From: Pelomyxa schiedti
Lineage: Eukaryota > Evosea > Pelobiontida > Pelomyxidae
DNA length: 58,143 bases
Assembly (NCBI GenBank): GCA_020536535.1
Contig: JAHLWZ010000891.1
Span: 1-58,143 of the forward strand
Direction of reading: 5' to 3'
The number at the start of each line of letters is the position of its first letter. Positions within the stretch are counted from its first letter, which is position 1. A program made the position numbers and the translations under genes. The notes beneath the pieces were generated by a model. That model was not told the origin of the DNA and did no database searches. It saw only the letters and a program-made list of their open reading frames with translations. Of the stretch, positions 55,501 to 58,143 are shown one piece after another.

Positions 55501-58111
55501 GGGTTGCCCTCCAATTCAACAGTAGGAAACCTGGAAAGCTTGGGAGGAAGCTGATGGAACTGGTTGAAATTGAGGTACACTATTGGGGCACAGAAAATAT
55601 CAAAGAAATTTTCAGGGAGAGTGTCCAAAGAGAGGTGAGACAAATGTAATTTCGAGAGACTGTAGGACTTGTGCAGGGGTAGGGAGAAATTGACATTTAC
55701 GGAATTTTGGTGATGCTCATCTATGCACCGTCTTGCAAAAAAATTTCCAAGCCTATCCAGTCGTGCTGAAACCCTTTTCTGGCTAACCATCTTTTCCAAT
55801 ATGGGATCACAGTCGGAGGTTGGGATGTTGAGCAGTTTTTCAGTGAAGAGAGCGGACAATGTATATCTACATTTGCGAGACTGCTGGACTGCCTTTAAAA
55901 TTTCTATGGACTGATCTGGTGCCAGTGAGATGCCTGCATGAGTCGATAACACACAGGTTGGGAGGCCACTATTAAAACGGCATAGGGCAGTAAAGCTTGA
56001 CAGAAGGTTGTGCAGTAGACCAGGGGATTCTGCTCGAAGAATTTTTTGGTACGTTCCGAAGCAATCTCTACAGTTACAAGGTTCGTCCCCGGCAATGCAG
56101 TTAGACTGGCGGAGAAGATTGGCATAGTAAAAAGAATTCATAAACTCTTTGTTCCGGCTCGTGACAAAGGTGACTACTGTTTTCAGTTCTTGTGCAGTGG
56201 TACTATCTATTATGCTCTTATTTCGTTGATGAACTGACTTTTGTTGATATTACCTTCAATCTCCAGCCTGAGAAGGCTGAGGTTCCCTTCAAGATGTGTT
56301 CGTATTTGTGCTATATGTTCCCTCTTTTTTGTTTAAAAAAATAACATAGTCAAACTAAAAAGTCTTTCACCTGAGGGACATCAGTAAAATTTCTAGTGCA
56401 ATCCAAAGCTGTGAGGGTGCTGTTGTACTTGAGGCTCCCAAAAATTTGGCTGAGCGCCTGGGGAAAGAGTTTGTTTCCTATTACCCTTTGTCACCAAGTC
56501 AATGGAAAATTTGTTCAACAACCACTTATGTTTAGATAGCGGAGTGACGTGTTTATAGTGATTATCTCGGCAAAGGTTTCTCCCGTGTAAGGCTCGAAGT
56601 TATTTCCTGTGCCAATTAAAATTCGAGTTGAAGCTCAGAGTTACCTTGAAGGTCTAATGCCTTGATTGTTGAGTGTACTGTCAGTACACGCGAAAGACTT
56701 ATTAGCATATCGCTGCTAAGCTGAGCGTCTTTAATCACAGTCAGTAATGGTTTAGGGTATTCACCAACATGCTAGAATTAGAACAGAAACAGAATAGTTC
56801 CCCAGAAAGCAAGTTAATTGTTTCATTATCTTCTGCCTGTTGTTCTTCTATTTGTGTAAGTTGTCAAATACCTGAACTACAACCTGGAGGTATTTTTTCT
56901 TGATTTCTTCTTGTTTTTTTTCACAGACTATTTGGTCCCGGGAACCATCTGACCCAATGTAGAAAATGGGTTTTTGTGAGGTGACTGCCTCAGTAATAGT
57001 CGAAGGATTATTCTACAAAAGTTAAGTTGAAAAAAAATAAATAAAGTGATAAGTACCACTGCATTAAAGATGCCCATGAGAGAGACACCATACTCAAGAA
57101 GGGTGCGGCCACATGGTGAGAGTGTACTTGCAGTTCGGTCCCAAAGGTAGTTCAACAAAGAAGAGTCGATTTGCTGAAGAAGATTACCACAGAGTAAAAG
57201 AATAACTACCATACGTCTGGCAACTGACCCAACTCTAACAATACACGTAAACATCTTACTTGGCTATTACGTACAGCATGAAGCACAGGGGGTATCTTGA
57301 TGAATGAGTTTTGTAGTCTAAACTCTCTTCCGGCATATACCTCACCAGGAGATGGAGAATATTTCGCCAGGAGCTCTACAATGCATTTTACATGGCCTCT
57401 TCTAATTGAGCAGTGCAATGGTGTCTTGGTAAGTCAGTATTGCATTAAATACCACAAAGAGCTAGATTACTTCATTACTCTATGGTGGAGTAAGGGAAAC
57501 CAAAAAAAAGTTCTGTGAAGGTACTCTCTGTTCAAGGTTCAGGAATAGAGGTTTAATCAAGAAAAGACGTAACAAGGAACATGTAAAAATTAGTCAAAGA
57601 ACAACAGCAGTCACACTTACATCCTATGAATATTTCAGGAGTCAATAAAAAAGAGTGGTGGGATACATGAATATTACACAGGGCCTCCTTGTTCAGTAGT
57701 AACCGCACAAAATTAGTCCATCCACTTTCAGCAGCATAGTGAAGAAGTACCTATTGTACATTATTGTGGAATGAATTACTGAGCTCACACACCCTCTGTG
57801 ATCATATCGATTGGAGGGAGGAAAAAAACCTGTCAACACAAACGAGAGCAATAAAAATTGTACCTGCTATAAGCAAATTAAGTCTTATCGAGTGGGGAAT
57901 TGAAAAAGGAGGTGATAGTACATTCTATCGTAGGAGAGATTCCAGTAAGAAGTTAGCAAAAGTGGGCTTGAAAGTGCAGGAGGGGAAAAGGATTTTACTT
58001 CCTATTGGTAGTCAGAAGCATTGCCAATAACGCAGACCCGTAGGTCGAGTCCGCATAACTCTCATCCACATTAACTGGCACACGTGGAGCAGTAGCCGAC
58101 GTCGGACTCAT
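52599..58111 (-). CDS. Ankyrin / LRR / ROCO protein kinase
   Basis: A large ROCO-family kinase. A likely start is the ATG at 58111 (MSPTSATAPRVPVNVDESYA), but earlier exons may lie outside the window. 5' exons encode ankyrin repeats (LLHYAAESGWTNFVRLLLNK; HCSIRRGHVKCIVELLAKYS) and LRRs (VHSTIKALDLQGNNFEP; LSLDTLPENFFDIF; FPTVELEGNPLSSIP). The Roc GTPase has P-loop VGEPNCGKT, the DxxG equivalent AWDIVGN and, in place of NKxD/THxD, VGTRLD. A COR domain follows (WCDMRTTVLNKSEEIITWNE; IVVLKPQWFNKAMHEV). The kinase has LGEGCFGSVFEGK, the ATP lysine VAVKEVK, the loop HIAHLDLHAGN, ADFGLCQ, YPPEM, VDVWSFAFLCRSL and CWSHDPQLRPTFDAIL. HRD is HLD, which keeps the Asp. A 31-nt intron near 55118-55148 sits inside Roc. 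The ankyrin-to-LRR exons (56200-57900) are only partly resolved. Confidence 0.88.
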
Positions 58112-58143
58112 ACTTGGTGAAGAGCTGAAAGACGGGAGAGTGA

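Overview
The window is nuclear DNA from a protist. Genes are broken by many very short GT-AG introns (about 30-90 nt), lie on both strands, and are often less than 100 bp apart. The gene families are purely eukaryotic: dyskerin, RING, F-box, MYND, ROCO kinase, Ras, SH3, CH and a fungal-style reducing polyketide synthase. The abundance of ROCO and other kinases, degenerate ankyrin proteins and Ras/Rho regulators fits a free-living amoeboid protist, probably Amoebozoa. That placement is inference; no species is recognised. No tRNA, rRNA, CRISPR array or transposon was found. One 100-N assembly gap lies at 26978-27077.

Layout. 0.4-7.8 kb (+): an EF-hand/CH/coiled-coil protein, an F-box/LRR protein, a type II membrane glycosyltransferase-like protein and an unrecognised protein. 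7.9-15.4 kb: dyskerin (-), a MYND zinc finger fused to an N-terminal alpha-N-methyltransferase (+), an M1 aminopeptidase (-), and a divergent multi-pass HEYGH membrane protein (+) whose ATG lies 37 bp from that of the aminopeptidase. 16.3-26.8 kb, all minus: an unrecognised protein, a low-complexity RING-H2 protein, an ankyrin-like repeat protein, two related protein kinases (the first with a damaged DFG motif) and a small unknown gene. 26.85-29.1 kb: the gap, a near-perfect duplication across it, and little convincing coding sequence.

29.1-35.7 kb holds two unusual fusions: a RING/coiled-coil/MAPK-like pseudokinase (-) and a RhoGAP-SH3-Ras protein ending in a CAAX box (+). Between them is an unresolved plus-strand gene with a perfect 42-bp inverted repeat. 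36.1-46.9 kb is one type I polyketide synthase, KS-AT-DH-MT-ER-KR-ACP-TE, with an oxidoreductase-like N-terminal domain. 47.1-52.5 kb: a MEDS-domain sensory protein (-), a malic enzyme (+) divergent from it, and a UroD-family corrinoid-type methyltransferase (-). 52.6-58.1 kb is a large ankyrin/LRR/ROCO kinase (-).

Most neighbours look functionally unrelated, as expected in a eukaryote. The exception worth testing is the 47-52.5 kb group: two protein families best known from prokaryotic C1/methyl metabolism flank a malic enzyme. Exon joins were worked out by hand from splice dinucleotides and reading frame, so gene spans are firmer than individual exon ends.
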